From Paraglomus occultum (taxonomy: Eukaryota; Glomeromycota; Glomeromycetes; Paraglomerales; Paraglomeraceae), in assembly GCA_910592205.1 (NCBI GenBank), contig CAJVPJ010000657.1, positions 1-19,645 of the forward strand: a DNA stretch of 19,645 nucleotides, written 5' to 3'. Every line of letters begins with the position of its first letter. Positions within the stretch are counted from its first letter, which is position 1. The notes below the pieces were generated by a model. The model had not been told where the DNA came from and did not search any database. It worked only from the letters and a program-made list of their open reading frames with translations. Both the position numbers and the translations under genes were made by a program. Positions 1-10,638 of this stretch are shown here, piece by piece.

Positions 1-274
1 CACACTGGTCAATTTTACAGCCACATCATAATCAGCCTCACAAAACAGAATGTTCACTTTGTCTGGTTTTGTTGCAGTCTGCCCCATATTGTATATAGGC
101 ATCGTATTTCATCACATTATTCCACGACTCTAGATTTCTTGGCGCTTTACACCAATAACAGAATGCATTTACCTCGGTTGCTAATTGACGTGCACACGCC
201 AGAAGACATAATCCATCCTCATGATTAATTAGATAATATTTCTTGCGTCGTATGTAAATCCGATGGTAATCCAA
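1..274 (-). pseudogene. Unidentified coding remnant, frameshifted
   Basis: On the minus strand, 274 to 38 is open for 78 codons with protein-like composition, including CLLACARQLATEVNAFCYWC. Near its end a different minus frame becomes the more protein-like one and stays open to the window edge (it reads KPDKVNILFCEADYDVAVKL). That suggests a frameshift or an unrecognised splice around 90-130. I do not recognise the family. It lies downstream, in the transcription sense, of the kinase remnant at 398-665. The 123 bases between them start with a plausible donor (GTAAAG, reading down from 397), so this could be its next exon, but no acceptor was established. The piece is partial because the window begins here. 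Confidence 0.35.
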
Positions 275-397
275 ACATTATTGATTAGAATATCGGGATG
301 CTCATCACATAACTAGTGGAAACAATATATCAATAATTATTTACTATTACACCATTCAATAAACTTGATGCGTAATTAATGATTGAATAGGCTTTAC

Positions 398-665
398 CTT
401 GTCATCATATAAATCATCTGCCTCTTCTGTTGCTTCGAGCAAAGTCAATGTAACCGTTACATAATAATTCTCAGTAATAGGTAGACCATACAAGCGGCCG
501 TATCCACTTCCCTCATCACGAATACTATCAAACGGAATCCATTATGATTTGCTGAGTTTGTTTGTAATTGAGATTTCTTTATAAACTCATCGAGTTGCTT
601 ATTGTTGCTAGTCCATCCATCAGATAATTGTTTACGACCGCAAATACACCACACGGAACTACATC
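398..665 (-). pseudogene. N-terminal remnant of a Glomeromycotina-type protein kinase
   Basis: Reading down from about 665, the minus strand gives a short Cys segment (CICGRKQL), then DGWTSNNKQLDEFIKKSQLQ. After a one-base frame change near 535 it gives WIPFDSIRDEGSGYGRLYGL. From memory, a Cys-rich start, WTSGN..IDEFI..TQL and then [EL]WIP[FY]D directly before the glycine-rich loop is the signature N-terminus of the very large kinase family of Rhizophagus and relatives. GSGYGRLY resembles the ATP-binding loop but is a little short. The segment ends in LYDDK before a possible donor at 397. No catalytic-loop motif (HRD, DFG) is visible, so this is a fragment. The frameshift is directly visible; family membership is recall without a database check. 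Confidence 0.6.
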
Positions 666-1598
666 GGAGTGGGGAACGTGAACGTTTTGTGCTCAATCGT
701 AACTGTAATGAGCAGTCGCATCAATACTACAAAAATTGGCTTTACCTTCCGTCACAAGATAATTCTCGTCTACTAATTTCCTCTGTTGTTCTGCTAATTT
801 CGTATTTTTGCTGTAATAATTTCTTTCTAACTTAGCTTTAATTAGATGTTCTTTAAATTTTTTCAATAAATCTTTCGCTTCTTCTTCTTTACGAGCGTTA
901 TACTGTAAGCCATTCCGGAAATGTTGGCATGTGTCACATAAATCTGTTCTTGGATTCATTATTTGAATATAAGGCGTTAATTGGTGCCATAACTTGCGAA
1001 ATGCGTCATACTTTAACAATTTCAACGTGCTATCGTTTTCAAGACCTGCAATAAAATCATGATAAACTGATTTATAACTTGTTTCAGCTGGCAATAGTGT
1101 AAGCAATTGCGTAATGCGATTGACATTTCTACCAGGACTTGGTAGTCCATGAATTTCCACATAGTTTTCGAGAAAATTCTTTACGGCGGTAGCAACGATT
1201 ATATCAATAGTTATTTTGGTTTTCCATCGCGGCACTTTCTTTACATTGCCATGAACGCGCGGTATTATACCATTCGTCGCCAAGTGATTTCTAATGTTTT
1301 CGAAGTGCGTGCGACCAATTCCTAACATATTTAGATACGTTTTCTGACAGAGCGGCGTATTGTGATCTCAAAAGTAAAACGTTCGCTTATTAGTACGCGT
1401 TTTCCTTTTAAGACGCCGACTGGCAGTTATTTCGCCACCATTCATTGCTTTCAGTTGGGCCATTAAAAATATATCTTGTTCAGATCTAGAGAGAGCTTGA
1501 AACGCTTCACGTACTTTTCTCTCGGAATCTTTTGATAACAACCACAATTGCAGCCTATCTCCAAGAAGCGCATGGCTTTTCATATTCAGTCGAACCAT
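660..1598 (-). pseudogene. Broken multicopy-family gene with two in-frame TGA codons
   Basis: One minus-strand reading frame runs from ATG at 1598 through 76 codons, a TGA (1368-1370), 13 codons, an ATG at 1328 and 211 more codons to a second TGA (693-695). It then stays recognisable for about ten codons (AQNVHVPHS). The protein keeps a conserved-looking order: a basic N-terminus, KRTFYF*DHNTPLCQK, LGIGRTHFENIRNH, a CDTCQHFRNG cysteine pair and a charged helical stretch (KEEEAKDLLKKF), then ATAHYSYD*AQNVHVPHS. I recall this architecture in long hypothetical proteins found in many copies in mycorrhizal fungi, sponges and cnidarians. They continue into a LHADNC.GQNKN motif that is absent here. 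Function is unknown. Homology stops near 660, where kinase-like sequence begins, so the 3' half has been lost or replaced. Confidence 0.6.
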
Positions 1599-1911
1599 TA
1601 TAATTGTAACTTTCCATATACGGGTAATCCTATATGTATAATTTTATGACTTTGTAAATATGTCTTTGGATTAGTATTAGTATTTTCAATTTTCTTATCT
1701 AAATGAGTAAGTGGTTAACTGAACCATTTATCACTCCAAAATCTCAAAATACTGTTCCAGAAGTCATACTCAGAATTAATTTTGATATCAGAATATTGCA
1801 AATATAATCTCATCTTTAATTGTGAAGACATGCATAAGAGTTTCTTATCATAATAACAGCTACAAAACACTATTGTCACTATTATTGATTGCATATACTA
1901 ATGGTTGCATA
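1599..1911. other. AT-rich spacer between two broken genes
   Basis: No open frame of note, repeat or RNA gene is visible in these 313 bases. It separates two minus-strand pseudogenes and would hold the promoter of the 1598 ATG if that copy was ever expressed. Confidence 0.5.
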
Positions 1912-3290
1912 CTAATACGTAATACGTTGTACACGTTTACTATCATCCTCAAGCTCAGCTGCATCAGGCCAGGCAACCAAGAGCTTTCTCAAAGACATTA
2001 AAACCTGTGTTTGGGTCCCAATGGCTGTGAAATTGAAACAAGCATACACCTCTTTTCCAAGACCATAAACAGCTAATGACACTTGGAAAGTCTGACGTAT
2101 TGCAGAAGAAACTGATGTATCTGATGGATTACGTTTTGTTCTGCCAATTTTGACTTTTTTCAAGGGAATTTCTGCATTGTCAGCTGGGCGTTTCAATAAA
2201 GTGGGTTCTGACAAAACTAATTTACACAGTTGGTCAACTTCTGGTAAAATACCAATATCTTCTGCAATATGTGCTGTGCATTTCTTATTGGTAATCCCAG
2301 CAAATTCAGGCGAGAGTTTCATTCTTGGACTTGATGTTGTGATGGTGTATGTCTCCAGTTTTTGACTTGCACAAGGATGTAGGTTACATTATTGATATTC
2401 ATCTTTCCTTCAGGGTCTAGTAACACTGGTATGATAATGTCTACACCACATTGGCTATGTTTGCATAATACAGCAGCTCCTCGTTCTAAGAATTTCAACA
2501 ATTGCTTTCTTGAAGGTGTGTAGGTTATTGAAACAAAGTGATTGAACCGTATATAACCTTCACCTAGTGGTGCTAGTGCATTGGGTTTACTGGTGGAAAT
2601 ATCTGTTGCAATTAGGTCAAAAGTCTTATAATCCAGTAAAGCCTGCAAGAATCATTGCACATTGATGCCTTGTGAATAATAGCCAGGAAAATATGATGCA
2701 GTTGTTACACATTGACTACAAGCACAGTCATATGCCAAAAGTAAGAGAAAACGTACTACAGTTCACCACAATAACTGGCCTCTGCAACTCCTTCTTTGAT
2801 ACTATTGATTAACATAGTCAGCAGATCTGGTACAAGTAACCCATTGTCAATGTTCATGATATATGCGGCAGCCTCAGTTAAAGTGGGCTCAGACAAGTAT
2901 GTTGATAGAATAGTTCCACGATCTTCTGTAATATGTAGACAAACTCGCATAACACTTGCTACTAATTCCATTGCAATTTCTGACTGCTACTGCGGAATTA
3001 TGTTGAGCACAACTCTCTGACCCAATACAGCAATAGCAACCAAGGGTGTAACTCTTTCGTTTCTTATCTTATAATTCGAAAACCAATTACGAAGTCAACC
3101 CCACCAATGAGTTTACCAGCAGTCATTAGCAAAATATCCAACAGTGGGTATTTATTTTTAAGATCTTCTTTGGTTTGTTGTGCCTGTTACTGTACTAAAG
3201 CTCCCCACAGTGGGCACCCATAAAGCATCCAGTGATTATGATCAGGTTTTGCAAACTCGCCTAAGTACTAAGGTTCTTGGAGAACAAAAA
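1912..3290 (-). pseudogene. Broken fungal hypothetical gene with REase-like D...QVK motif
   Basis: Several minus-strand blocks join into one eroded protein. From the 5' side they are: HNHWMLYGCPLWGALVQ, an in-frame TAA (3187-3189), then EDLKNKYPLLDILLMTAGKL; a frame change near 3085; NWFSNYKIRNERVTPLVAIA; an in-frame TAG (2987-2989); then MELVASVMRV to 2756. A plausible acceptor (TTGCAG) precedes base 2642, which opens ALLDYKTFDLIATD to VQVKN. There the frame shifts by one base in an A5 run (2359-2363) and continues as LETYTITTSSPRMKLSPEF to a stop at 1912. The stretch GVDIIIPVLL...ILVQVKN has the Asp ... Gln-x-Lys spacing seen in PD-(D/E)xK-like folds. I recall similar fungal hypothetical proteins with FVQVKN. 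The fold call is inference; the lesions are direct observation. Confidence 0.55.
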
Positions 3291-3539
3291 TGTCAACAAA
3301 GTCAAGAAGATAATATGGTGGAAAGAGTCGCATCTGTGAGATTGATAATTGAAGCACGTGTTGAGGGTTCATAATTATAATGTTTTGTCAGAGAAAAATT
3401 AGAAATCCGTGAGAGTGTATCCATAACTATAAAAAATGGAGATGATAAAGATTCCGTTCTCAGCAATGCTCTGAAAGCTCGACGAGCATGTAAAAAAATA
3501 TCTTTCTCAACAAGACTACAACATTCATAATAAACAAAG
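3291..3539. other. Junction between the broken gene and the transposase
   Basis: Both strands are partly open here. A minus frame (3622-3302) includes FRALLRTESLSSPFFIVMDT, and a plus frame of 64 codons ends at 3374. Neither is recognised. The 5' terminal repeat expected for the transposon at 3540-4704 should lie here, but no counterpart of its 3' end (CTAGTGAGTGTA at about 4880-4891) was found. The 5' end may therefore be lost. Confidence 0.3.
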
Positions 3540-4704
3540 ATGAGTCGAGACCTTTCCGTAAAATGTGGTTGGTCACACGGATTTTTCCATTTAGTTGACA
3601 GGAATGATGGGGATTCAAACAAGAAGATAAGAAGTCTCTTACATATTTCTCAGGCTACTGTTGGAAGGGTCTTGAAAACATATAGGAAGTGGGGTTGTGC
3701 CAAGGATCCTTTTATAGGCTCTAGTACTAGGGGAAGAAGAAAGTTGTTTGATGCAGATGATATGGAAGTATGTAAATCAGCTTTTTATTTTGTTGCTAGT
3801 CAATTGAACATTATTATTATAATAATAATTTTTCTTAAAGGTTTTCAAGTCTTTGGTTAAACAGAAGGTGTATTGGTATTTAGATGAGTTGGTTTCAGAG
3901 ATGAGAAGACTTACTGGGAAGACTGTTTCCATACCCACTTTATTAAAATTTTGCAGAATAACAAGGAAGAAGATTTCTATAATAAGGCCTGATTCATCAA
4001 GTTTTGATGGGCAACTAGTCTTTTCAAATTAGCTTAGTAAAGCAGCAACAGCACGAAATAAAATATTTCAAAGTGTTTTCACAGCTGTTGTTGTGGAGTA
4101 TTCTGCAGAGCAGCTAATATTCGTTGATGAGGATGAAAGATCACACCATCAGATAATCCTATTGGTTTACTGTTGTATTTGTATTTGTATTTGTATTCAT
4201 TGTTTTTATGGGTGATCTACAATTTTGAAAACTGCAATAATGTTAAAATTAATTTTGCAAAATTTTTATTATGATTTAAAAATAAAAACTAACATCACAT
4301 TATAATTATAATTATGCATCATTAATTTGATGATCATTTCTAAAGCAGATCACAAACTTCAATAATCAATTGTTTTGTTTTCCAAAAGATGGAAGATATG
4401 CTCCTGTCCACACTGCAAAGAATGTAAAAAAATGGTTGTCTGAGAAGAAGATTATTCTTCTTGAAGATTGGCCTTCTCAGTCAACAGACCTTAACCTTAT
4501 TGAGCACCTGTGGGGTGAACTTGTGCTTGGTCAAAGATTTTAAAAAATCGTCTTGAACATTAAAAAATTTAGAAGAATTGGAAATTTTTTTTAAAACAAG
4601 AATGGGAACAGATTTCACATGAAAAATATCTGAAGCTGGTTGATAGTATGCCTCAAAGGATAGAAGAATGTATTGCTAACAATGGTTGGCCAACTAGATA
4701 TTAA
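3540..4704 (+). pseudogene. Decayed Tc1/mariner-type transposase with an intron
   Basis: This family cuts and pastes DNA into TA sites using a DDE catalytic triad. From ATG 3540 the protein reads MSRDLSVK, then a helix-turn-helix (IRSLLHISQATVGRVLKTYR) and a basic GRRK. A GTATGT donor at 3768 and an AAAG acceptor ending at 3840 define a 73-nt phase-0 intron. Exon 2 (from 3841) carries the second HTH (LDELVSEMRRLTGKTVSIP), an in-frame TAG at about 4030, and LIFVDED with the first catalytic Asp at 4126-4128. About 250 bases of AT-rich unrelated sequence replace the middle of the domain. The frame resumes with the second Asp (4388-4390), then [23 protein letters not shown] and the Glu (4502-4504), with 37 residues between Asp and Glu. 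Further frameshifts follow, but the C-terminus is readable to TAA at 4702-4704. Not functional. Confidence 0.8.
4174..4197. repeat. Short tandem repeat (TGTATT)x4
   Basis: Four exact copies of a 6-base unit lie inside the rearranged middle of the transposase. It is a simple microsatellite and helps mark where the catalytic domain was replaced. Confidence 0.8.
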
Positions 4705-5026
4705 AATAGTAAAAAATAGAAATTTATTTGCTGAAATCGGTCGTCAATTTTATAAATTTAATGACAAATTTGTTTTTAATTTTGAAAACTGGAGCTTTCA
4801 AATAATATATAAATTACAACTATTTATTTAGTACAATTTTGAAAAATTTGCAAAATAATTTTGGGGACAAACTTTTGTCTAGTGAGTGTATATGAAGGTA
4901 ATCTCGGCCATTCTGTAGGTATAAGCATAGCAATATGTTATTCATGGTATATTCTATATAGGAAGTGGTTATGAGTATGGATATTATCATTTATAAATAA
5001 ACATTGGGACACAAATTGCACAGAAA
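4705..5026. mobile_element. 3' flank and probable terminal end of the Tc1-type element
   Basis: AT-rich sequence after the transposase stop leads to TTGGGGACAAACTTTTGTCT at about 4860-4879, followed by AGTGAGTGTA and TATA. Tc1-like elements commonly end in GTG next to the duplicated TA, so the element probably ends near 4889-4891. Two stretches containing AATTTTGAAAA(C/A) sit at about 4777 and 4833, and a similar one is near 4213 inside the broken coding region. No partner inverted repeat was found upstream of 3540, so the boundary is inferred from this side only. Confidence 0.4.
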
Positions 5027-5227
5027 ATGCTTATTGTGATATTAGTTATAAAGACTATTACTATACCTAAAAGCAGACCCAAAGCTGAACTTACTAACTC
5101 TTTCTATAAAAAAGAAGCGATTTGTCGTTATGAATTATGGATGCAGAATGATATTAGAAGAGTTAGGCGTGCAAGAACAGACCCGATGGTCTCTGCGCTT
5201 AAGAACTCGCTCAACATTACAAATTAA
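5027..5227 (+). CDS. Small unidentified ORF, probably a gene fragment
   Basis: Sixty-six codons from ATG 5027 to TAA end in a basic, protein-like part (AICRYELWMQNDIRRVRRAR, then TDPMVSALKNSLNIT). The first 15 residues are hydrophobic. I do not recognise it. It lies between the transposon end and the inverted-repeat element at 5277, and could be a fragment of a gene broken by either insertion. A chance ORF is equally possible. Confidence 0.25.
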   Translation: MLIVILVIKTITIPKSRPKAELTNSFYKKEAICRYELWMQNDIRRVRRARTDPMVSALKNSLNITN

Positions 5228-5276
5228 TATAGGAAAGTCGAGAAGAAATGCGACAAGTTAACAATGTATTATACAC

Positions 5277-5506
5277 GGGTCCGTATCATTTCACCGAAAA
5301 TTATTTCACCGACGTAATATTTCACCGACAATCATTTCACCGACATATTCACCAACATTATTTCGAAATTATCCTTTTTTGGTAGTGTTGTCGGTCGGCG
5401 AAATGATTTTCGGCGAAATGATTTTCGGCGAAATGATTTTCGGTGAAATGATTGTCGGTGAAATCTTACGTCGGTGAAATGATTTTCGGCGTTATGATCG
5501 TCTCCC
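5277..5506. mobile_element. Non-autonomous inverted-repeat element (MITE), 9-bp TSD
   Basis: The 230-bp element is bounded by a perfect 9-bp direct repeat ATTATACAC (5268-5276 and 5507-5515). Its ends are imperfect inverted repeats starting GGG: the left reads GGGTCCGTATCATTTCACCG and the right, reverse-complemented, GGGAGACGATCATAACGCCG. The arms continue as about 75 bp of matching sequence built from a 15-bp unit, consensus TTTCRCCGAMAATCA. A non-repeated 41-bp core (5354-5394) containing the palindrome ATTTCGAAAT separates the arms. A 9-bp duplication with GGG-starting long terminal repeats fits Mutator-like (MULE) transposition. No transposase is encoded; the 61-codon Arg/Ser/Phe-repetitive minus frame across it is only a reading of the units. 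Superfamily is inference; the TSD and arms are direct observation. Confidence 0.8.
5396..5486. repeat. Tandem 15-bp units in the right arm of the MITE
   Basis: Units start at 5396, 5411 and 5426 (each CGGCGAAATGATTTT), 5441 (CGGTGAAATGATTGT), 5456 (a 16-base variant, CGGTGAAATCTTACGT) and 5472 (CGGTGAAATGATTTT). The second copy of the element, at the window end, has two fewer units at the equivalent place, so the array length varies between copies. Confidence 0.85.
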
Positions 5507-5515
5507 ATTATACAC

Positions 5516-8500
5516 ATATCTATTTATATGATTAATATATATTAATATATTATTAAGTATATAACTTGTTCATATATATATATTGTATGTAATCCCGTCA
5601 CTATGTAAATCACGTAAACGCGTCTCATGCGTTTGTTTTTGTAAAATAACATGATAATCAGACGTATTTGAGCCTTGTTTACAACCCTGACGCTTAACGC
5701 AATTTTTGCTTAATAAACAAACACGATGAGCACTTTAACACAACGTCAATGTATGTTACATTGTGTAATGAGAGCATTTGCAATAACCAAGAAATATATC
5801 GCCAAACAAATATCTCCGTTTTCATCATTTATGATAACATATCTAAACAAACTCTTATGCTAACCGAAGCCCAAGCAAATACGCGTTGAATGAGCTCGTC
5901 AACATGATTATTATCTGTGCTTGCTCCAACATACATTTTTGTATAAAATTTGGGTTGATCATATCCGATTTATTACCGAAAACGAAACAATTAAGCACCC
6001 AATATTAACAAGTGTCCGTCACTTGCGCTATGAACAAAATCTCAATTGAGGTTGTAACATTTCAACGATAGAATATTATTACATTAAAAAAAGTTTCAAC
6101 GAACATATTAATATGTATTTTACAGACCGTTAATTGGAACGCATGTCCACATTCACAACACAAACGCGTATTCAAATACAAAAGGGAAAACCGAAACCAT
6201 TACATTACTGGATATTCTAAAAGCACAATGATGGATAATGGAAAATATCGTGAGTTTGATGGAACATTCCGTCCACATAATCAGAGCTCATCATTACTCG
6301 CTGATAACATCATTACAGTTACATTACCAACAAGTTAGTTGTTGCATGTAGCATTGCACAATACGTAATATCGCAATTCGCATTGTTCAGTATATTGTAT
6401 TCGGCAAATATCGCTTCTCTCTCTCTCTCTGTTTTATAAGCATAATGATAAACTAATTAGAAACATTTTTTATATCATAAATAAATTTGGTTGTTTGAGT
6501 ATCATTGTACGTTATGAAGTGATGCAATCGAGTATGTTTGAAGTGGTTGACCCATTTCAAGATTCGGAAATAGGTCCGAAACGACAATTTATCATTATAC
6601 GACTTATTTGATGCAGGAATTAATGGCTTTGGAACTCAGTCGATAAGCGGATCAAATTCGCGAAAAACTAAGCGTAATCGTAGGTCAACCCACATGGAAA
6701 AAATAGTGTTATACATATCTGGTATAGTCTATAAAATATCTGTCAGTGTATGATAAAAGAGTAGATTATCTCATGTTTGCAAAATCGAAATGAGCCACAT
6801 TTGATGCTAATTTGTTGTACCAATATCATTAAGCAAGTTTTCAAGGGGAAAGAAACTAACGTAAGATTTAATTAATTGCTGCAAGGAAAGGGATACCTAT
6901 AAAAAATGTAGGTGAAACACAGATAACTTTAGGGACTGAACATACAGTATGTCTGACAAGTGCAAACAAAATGGCTTCCAAAATTTATAGTATTTTGTAT
7001 GTTACAGTACTTATATATGTTACTAATAGATCAGTAAAAATTGCGTGTAAGTGTAATAAAAGAATTTGAGAAAGTGGTATAAGTAAGTAACCAGCGTGAT
7101 GGACCGACCGGTTGACTCGTTTGGCAAAACCAATGCACCGTGTGACCCGAAATTTCAGTGACGTTTCAATCAGCAAAGATGAGTTAGTTCCTAACCTTAA
7201 CTGAGATTACCTAATTATTTATAGGTTGTGCGTCGCTGTGGGTCTGTTCAAAAGTTTATCTGCTAGAGCGGCAAAACACTGCCACAACAGTATAATATAT
7301 AATAATTGCATAAACGTCTTGCACTTACACAAGTCAAAGACAATGATATGCATGTGCCATCCTAATATGTACTGGTTTATGCGTCAAAACCAACGTAGAT
7401 AGCCACCGCATATGCCAAGCTACAACTGGCGCCGAAAAAATCACATAGTCTAATTCAACTTCCCAACAACTCAATTCGTTTACTAAAAGTAGCAAACACG
7501 ATTATGCGATCCTTTTAATTGGTATGTACGCGTAAACACTCATTGTCACGAATGGTAAACTTTCTACCTTTCCGAATCGAATTCTACGGCTTTAATCAAC
7601 TCCCAGTTTGTCTGGTAATGAATTTCCTCTATTGGTAACGCGAGTCATTTTGTTAATCAGCTTAAAGTGATTTTTCTCATTGATTGTAACATAAAACTGA
7701 TAAATTGACTTCTTGTCACGTATTCAGTTATGTAATTTAGAGCGTATTTATTATAGAACACATTCCCAGATAGACTACGACTTTATTGCCAGGCTAGCCG
7801 TACGGGATAAGGCTAATTTTATGAAATATATAAATTAACCTGGCACAGCTGAAGTGGATCTGTAGAGCTGTTTAAATTCAATGTTTGACACTACTCCAAA
7901 GGCAGATGTTCTCTCAGACCATAGTTAATCTCCAACGCCAATGTTCAACTAATTCTTCTCGGCAAAGTTTTCGGAATCCTGAACCTAATAACATTGGGAA
8001 GATGAAATACAGCGTTTCAATTCTATTAATGGTATGAGGTTCAGACTAACGATAAAAAAGTCATATCATCCTACACAAAAAGAGGCTTCGGGTAACGGAC
8101 TCGTTGGTATACATCATTAGGCTCACTATATGCACCTCTATACGTCTCGTTAATGTCTATGTAAGACTGTTTACAGCACAAATGACAAAATAGTTATCAC
8201 GTTGGTTGATAAACATATCTCCATCTGGCAGTACTATGGTAATTATGAAACATAAACTCTGGAAACATAATTTAGCCTATTCTGTATGTGTTTGTATTAT
8301 GTGAGAGCTGATGGAAACAACAAAGTTGTAGTATTCTTAATTGATATTTTAGCGCGTTGACCAGGTCCGTGGCCTGACAATACAAACGGGTTGAATTAAA
8401 CTTTCAAGCTTCAAGCCATACTGACCCCCTGAACATTAATAAACACAAATACATATTTGGTTTGTCAATGTGCAATGTGAAGTCATTTTGTTGCAAAAAT

Positions 8501-10638
8501 AAACAAATATAGCGTTTATTTACATCATGTTGACGACTAGACGTCAATTTCAATTCGCTCTACCCATGTCATCATTCATCATCGATCACTGTTAAATCTG
8601 CAGGCCGCGGATTAGTAAGCCTAATTTCAGGCTTAATTGTATTACAGACTAATCTATTCCTTGGCAACAAAAGTTCCAGGGCTTTCACGATGCCGCTAAC
8701 CAAATACAGGGCTTGGGCTAATGTGTAGCAGGGCCCGTGCCAGAAAAAAAACCCAGCCGTACGTGGAGCCGTCCCCAGCTTGTGTCATTCTTGGTGTGTA
8801 TGACAGGCTATATTTAATATTAAATTTATATTTAAAGTATTATTTATAGAACCAATTTTCTCAATTTACAAGCGAAAACGGTAAGATGTTTTCAAGCCTG
8901 TGGAGCTTGCATGCCAAGTAAATAGTATGTCCTCGTCTTTCAAATCCCAGGGTATGGTTTTCTATAAGGTAAATAAATGATTGCTCTAGTTATCGCTAGT
9001 CAAAGTAAAGGTATCACTTTTGTTACACGTAATCGATATTTAACTAATGCTTCGTTCTGATTTCCCAGTGATTAAGTCATTTGCTGTTTTTTATACAAAG
9101 ATAACGTCACTAAAAATATTCACTCGCGAGTACACCATGAGCGATGCTACTTAGCAATGAAAAGACAATTAGTACTCCTGTCTTAATTACTTCCCTAGTA
9201 TGGTATCGCGATTCCGATCAAAGTACCGTCTAGTGTATAATACCCAGAGTATGGTAGTTTAATTTTGAATATGTCAACATAAAAAGCATACTTATAATGG
9301 TGATGAGATAGAGTTGACCAAGGTTCGAAAAAAGACGCTCTGCTCTTTTCTTTTTCGGTTGTTGACATAGTTTTGCACGTCGTTACCATGTGACATTACT
9401 ACCGTCCAAGAAAACACGATATGTGATTGATCGATTAGGCATGTGCTGACGTCACGCAGTAATAGTAAGCCTGTCGTCTTATCAATAAAAAAGTCGACGA
9501 GTTTGTTTTACACATATCTTATGGCAACCAACAGTGAATGTGCATCGTCCGTTGTTGTGCTTCTCAAGTTATGTACAATCTAAAGTAGCGTCTCGAGCTT
9601 TTTATAGTCAAATGGTATTAATTTAAGAGAGCAAAATGGAATCACTCTATTTATATATGCTATATAAGGAAGCACAATAAACGTACCTCATCTATTCGAA
9701 GACGGATATTCCGAAACCGAAGTAAGTTTCATTATGACTTTTCGAAGATTCTGATTGTATTCAAGCGTATAATCGGGACCGGTTTTCTTGTACCGATTAT
9801 GTTGCGAGATCTACGATGCTGTAATTGGATGGAAGTTTGGGAGACCAGCGCACAAGGTTTTGACTTTAACGATTACCCAATCAACCATTAGCAAACAAAT
9901 GCTCGTGATCGAGCACTAAGCGGGTATCACATACTCGCTATAAACGTCGGCTCAGCACTTTGTGTGATACATTTTATATGAATCTTGTGGTTTTGCCACA
10001 ATCTACTCTGTGAAATTCTTTTCGTTCACAGCTAACGTACATGATTGCCTGCCAACATATTATCGAAAGAGACAAAACCAACCTGAATTTCAAACACAGG
10101 TGCTTCCCACATTCTAATGCTTAGGAATTCAGTTAAGGTTTATTTATAGTTAACTTTTGCGTATTTTTAGCTCATTGTATTAACATGTTAGGATAGGCTG
10201 ACCTGAGTTTCTTTGTGCATGATTAACACCCATAATTCCAATAGCGGAAATATAACTTCATAAAAATGTCGTTTACTAAAAATGCTAGTACGCAAGGGGG
10301 ATAGTTTTCTCACGCAACCTAGATTTTTGTTTGTAAATGAGTTAGACTCGGGTCACAACTCAAAGATACAAACTAATATATGAAGGTCAAATAAAATAAA
10401 AATGCTGTGTCTGCAGATTGCAGTTGGATGGGGCTGATTTAATGTTTACCCTGTAAGATGTCAAGTTAACATCTGTGGTTTAGCCCATTTCACCAGCTTG
10501 GCATAAATGGAAATATTGCGACCGTTTTTATTTACAGTATAATTATTGACAATTTATAACTTCCGTTTGCAATTGGCTTTAACAATGGGTTCCGTTCTCA
10601 CTTAATTGTGTATGTGTGACGGCGTGTTACAATACCAT
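5516..10638. other. Long AT-rich stretch with no convincing gene
   Basis: No open frame longer than about 64 codons and no family I recognise appears on either strand. A (CT)n run lies at 6415-6431. A perfect 7-bp-stem hairpin (TAAGCCT / AGGCTTA, loop of 6) is at 8616-8635. A second hairpin-like pair, ATAATCGG...CCGATTAT, lies at about 9767-9800. A TATATAAGG box occurs near 9662 with no ORF behind it. No tRNA B-box in a plausible context was found. Genes made of microexons, like the one at 12443, could be missed by eye. Confidence 0.5.
6415..6431. repeat. CT dinucleotide run
   Basis: A simple (CT)n microsatellite of eight units in non-coding DNA. Nothing suggests a function. Confidence 0.8.

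Noticed and set aside
5332-5517. 61-codon minus ORF rich in Arg, Ser, Phe repeats
   Set aside because: It is a reading of the MITE's 15-bp units; unit length divisible by three keeps any frame open. Not a gene.
8616-8635. Perfect 7-bp stem hairpin as possible regulatory RNA
   Set aside because: Short stem, no neighbouring gene and no run of T; expected by chance in a window this size.
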